6,107 nucleotides of DNA. Source: an uncultured Eubacteriales bacterium (GTDB lineage Bacteria; Bacillota_A; Clostridia; Christensenellales; Aristaeellaceae). The position numbers were made by a program, and so were the translations under genes. Shown in pieces: positions 4,081 to 6,107 of this stretch. The DNA lies in assembly GCA_902775835.1 (NCBI GenBank), contig CACYNZ010000226.1, positions 1-6,107 on the forward strand, read 5' to 3'. A model generated the notes under the pieces. It made no database searches, was not told the origin of the DNA, and saw only the letters and a list, made by a program, of their open reading frames with translations. The first letter of the stretch is position 1; the number at the start of each line of letters is the position of its first letter.

Positions 4081-6107
4081 ATGAAGGACAGCATTCGGAT
4101 AAGGGCATCTGGAAGCCGGGCCCCAAAGGCTGTGGCACTTGCCTTTCTGCTCGTGATTCTTGGTTTTTCGATCTGGGTACGCACAGCATCCGGCTCGCTT
4201 CCTTCGATGGATGCGCAGGAACGGTTATGGCTCCAGGATGAGGACGGGCTTCCGTACCTGAGTGAAATGGATTCGTATTTCTATCTGCGCAAGGCAGAAG
4301 AAATGGCGGAACAAGACAGGCTGATACCGGTAAACTTTCGAAGCACAGATATCCTGATGGGGCCGAGCATTCAGAGTCGGGAAAATGAAACAGCGATTCC
4401 GCTTGGGCTGCCGGCTCTGGCATGGCTGCTGTGGAAATACATGCTTTCCGGATTTGGCGTGACGCTTCGGAAGACTGCTTTCTGGATGGGAACAGTCCTG
4501 GGAAGCATGACTGCCGTTCCCGCGTTTTGCTATGTCCGGAAGAGAACTTGTCTCATGGGCGGTGTGGTGGCAGGAATTCTGAGCGGATGTGCACTGCCTT
4601 TCGTGCTGCATACGTATGCAGGGTTCTTTGATACCGATATGGTGCTGGGTGTGCTTCCGCTGACGCAGATGCTGGCACAGTTTTCTGCCATGCAGGAAAA
4701 GCGGCCGGGGAGGCAGTTTGGCTGGGCATTGCTCAGCGCAGCGGCGCTTTCTCTGATGTCTCTTTTCTGGGTGGCATACTACGGCTATTTTGTGCTGGCA
4801 CTTGTCTGCATGCTCTGCGCCGGAGTAATACTGGTTCTGCGGCCTGAGGGGAAGCAAAAGGGCCGTTGGACCATGCTGCGTGGAGGGCTGATGACCCTTC
4901 TGTGCTCCGCGGCATTATTGATGGTTCTGCATGGGGGTGCGTTTCTGAGGGACCTTGCAGGGGCTGCAATGGCTTACAGGTCTTTCCGTGTCAGTACGGA
5001 TGCCATGCCCTTTGTATTCCAGCACACTGGCGAGCTGCGTGCACCGGGGATTTTTCCAGCCCTGTCTCCGCTTGAATGGGTGAAAGCAGATACAAAGACC
5101 CTGGTGGGCATGCTCGGCGGGATTTTTCCATGTCTGCTGGGCCTGCTGGCCGTTCCGGCCGGGCTGCTCGGGCCGGTCCTGGAAAGAAAACGCACGGTGA
5201 TAGAAAAACAAACGGATGTCCGGGGGGCTTCGGATACTGCCGCAGAGACGGTATATTTGGGTGTCTGGCTGCTGATCACCGGCTATCTGGCATGCAGCGG
5301 GAAGCGGTTTGCCGAGCTCGCGGTGCTTCCACTTTCAGTTCTGTGCGGTCTTCTGGTGGGAAGGCTGGACATGACCGCGGCAAAATGCACACGGCGGGGC
5401 CTTGCCCGGGTACTGTGCATACTTCTTGCGGTGTGCGCCGTGGGACCGGTCTGCAGAGGCGCGTGGAATACAAGCCGGGCGGCCAGGCCTTTCCTGAACG
5501 ATTCCAAGAGTGAAGCCATGCACTTCATCCGGGAAACGCTTCCCGAAGACACAGCGGTGGCCGGCTGGTGGGATGACGGCTACTACACGGAGTATGCGGC
5601 AGGGCGGCGGACGCTGGCGGACGGCGGAACGGACAGCGCAAAAATGAACTGGCTGATGGCAAAAGCGCTGCTTACAGAGGATGCCGGGTTTGCCGGCCGG
5701 ATTCTGCGTATGCTCAATATGCATGGAGCGGATGCCCTGGACAGGCTTGAGCGGGCATGCGGGGATCAGGCAGAGGCGGCGGATCTGCTGATCCGGCTGC
5801 TGAAGCGGGAGCGGGAAGAGGCAGCCGACATGCTGAGCAGTGCGGGGATCAGCGGGGAGATTCTGGAATATACGCATCCGGAAACGAATTCGCCGCTGGT
5901 GCTGACATTGAGCACGGACATGGTGGCCAAGCATGGTTCATTGGCCTATTTTGCCTTCTGGAATCCTGCGGCACGGGCACAGGAGGAAAAGACGCTTCTT
6001 GGGATCCCGGATGCGTCCATCGTGCTGGAAAGCGGCCGGGAAAGTGACATGCCTGTGAACGGCGGTGAGTATACGATTCATCTCAGCATGGATGCGCAGG
6101 GCAGGAT
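4081..6107 (+). CDS. STT3/AglB/PglB-like oligosaccharyltransferase (GT66 type), 3' end outside window
   Basis: The frame runs from ATG 4081 (GGGAGG at 4068-4073, spacing 7) to the window edge without a stop: at least 675 residues, close to the usual 700-900. A basic N-terminus leads into a first membrane helix (about 16-35). The first outer loop has SEMDSYFYLR (61-70) with D64, like the first catalytic acidic motif of the family. GFFDTDM (181-187) gives the DxD motif. Several more helices follow to about 460. HTGELR (315-320) with E318 stands where TIxE/SVSE is expected, and SGKRFAEL (406-413) where a lipid-phosphate-contacting Arg lies. The soluble C-terminal domain has GWWDDGYYTEYAAGR (495-509), a variant of the WWDYG signature that reads the Ser/Thr of the sequon, then STDMVAKHGSLAYFAFWN (611-628), like archaeal AglB. 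Such enzymes transfer a lipid-linked glycan to Asn outside the membrane. The neighbouring peptide with a DYNST sequon is a likely substrate, by inference. Confidence 0.88.
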   Translation, partial: MKDSIRIRASGSRAPKAVALAFLLVILGFSIWVRTASGSLPSMDAQERLWLQDEDGLPYLSEMDSYFYLRKAEEMAEQDRLIPVNFRSTDILMGPSIQSRENETAIPLGLPALAWLLWKYMLSGFGVTLRKTAFWMGTVLGSMTAVPAFCYVRKRTCLMGGVVAGILSGCALPFVLHTYAGFFDTDMVLGVLPLTQMLAQFSAMQEKRPGRQFGWALLSAAALSLMSLFWVAYYGYFVLALVCMLCAGVILVLRPEGKQKGRWTMLRGGLMTLLCSAALLMVLHGGAFLRDLAGAAMAYRSFRVSTDAMPFVFQHTGELRAPGIFPALSPLEWVKADTKTLVGMLGGIFPCLLGLLAVPAGLLGPVLERKRTVIEKQTDVRGASDTAAETVYLGVWLLITGYLACSGKRFAELAVLPLSVLCGLLVGRLDMTAAKCTRRGLARVLCILLAVCAVGPVCRGAWNTSRAARPFLNDSKSEAMHFIRETLPEDTAVAGWWDDGYYTEYAAGRRTLADGGTDSAKMNWLMAKALLTEDAGFAGRILRMLNMHGADALDRLERACGDQAEAADLLIRLLKREREEAADMLSSAGISGEILEYTHPETNSPLVLTLSTDMVAKHGSLAYFAFWNPAARAQEEKTLLGIPDASIVLESGRESDMPVNGGEYTIHLSMDAQGR

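Noticed and set aside
4076..4084. ATG at 4076 just before the oligosaccharyltransferase start
   Set aside because: It reads ATG GCA TGA, a two-codon frame. The ATG at 4081 has the correct spacing from GGGAGG and opens the long frame.
3987..4241. Possible small gene starting at TTG 3987, between the peptide and the oligosaccharyltransferase
   Set aside because: It has no ribosome binding site, runs through the terminator hairpin and overlaps the first 160 nt of the oligosaccharyltransferase gene in another frame.

Overview
The window looks like a chromosomal segment of a Bacillota species, probably a clostridial gut or rumen type. This rests on moderate GC, strong AAGGAGG-type ribosome binding sites, a DUF4956/VTC gene pair and a leader-peptide style familiar from Clostridia. 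It is an inference from gene content; no marker gene is present. All credible genes are on the + strand.

Left part (2-1226): the C-terminal end of a DUF4956 membrane protein, then a complete VTC-domain polyphosphate-polymerase-type protein (421-1131), closed by a clear intrinsic terminator (1190-1226). This is ordinary housekeeping content and appears unrelated to what follows.

Middle part (1303-3993): a good sigma-A-like promoter (TTGAAT-17-TAATAT) with a 13-bp inverted repeat just downstream of its -10 box, then a tight operon. It holds an HPr-kinase-like ATP-binding protein (1441-2175), a radical SAM/SPASM peptide maturase overlapping it by 4 nt (2172-3521), a PqqD-like peptide chaperone (3536-3796), an 11-bp RNA hairpin, and a 43-residue peptide (3862-3993). 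The peptide has a leader-like N-terminus and a short C-terminal core ending in Cys. Together this is a RiPP (ribosomally made, post-translationally modified peptide) cluster. A terminator-like hairpin (4017-4053) follows the peptide.

Right part (4081 to the window end): a large membrane protein open at the right edge (at least 675 residues). It carries the marks of the STT3/AglB/PglB oligosaccharyltransferase family: an ExD in the first outer loop, a DxD (DTD), a later Glu-containing loop motif, and a WWDDG version of the WWDYG signature. The peptide's core contains D-Y-N-S-T, an exact match to the extended bacterial N-glycosylation sequon D/E-x-N-x-S/T.

The most interesting reading is that these genes form one pathway. 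The PqqD-like protein would hold the leader, the radical SAM enzyme would modify the core (FTS and YNS are candidate cyclophane sites), the HPr-kinase homologue might phosphorylate it, and the oligosaccharyltransferase would N-glycosylate Asn39 outside the membrane. This would be an N-glycosylated RiPP. The gene families and the sequon are visible in the sequence; the pathway is inference. No protease, exporter or lipid-linked-sugar genes lie inside the window.
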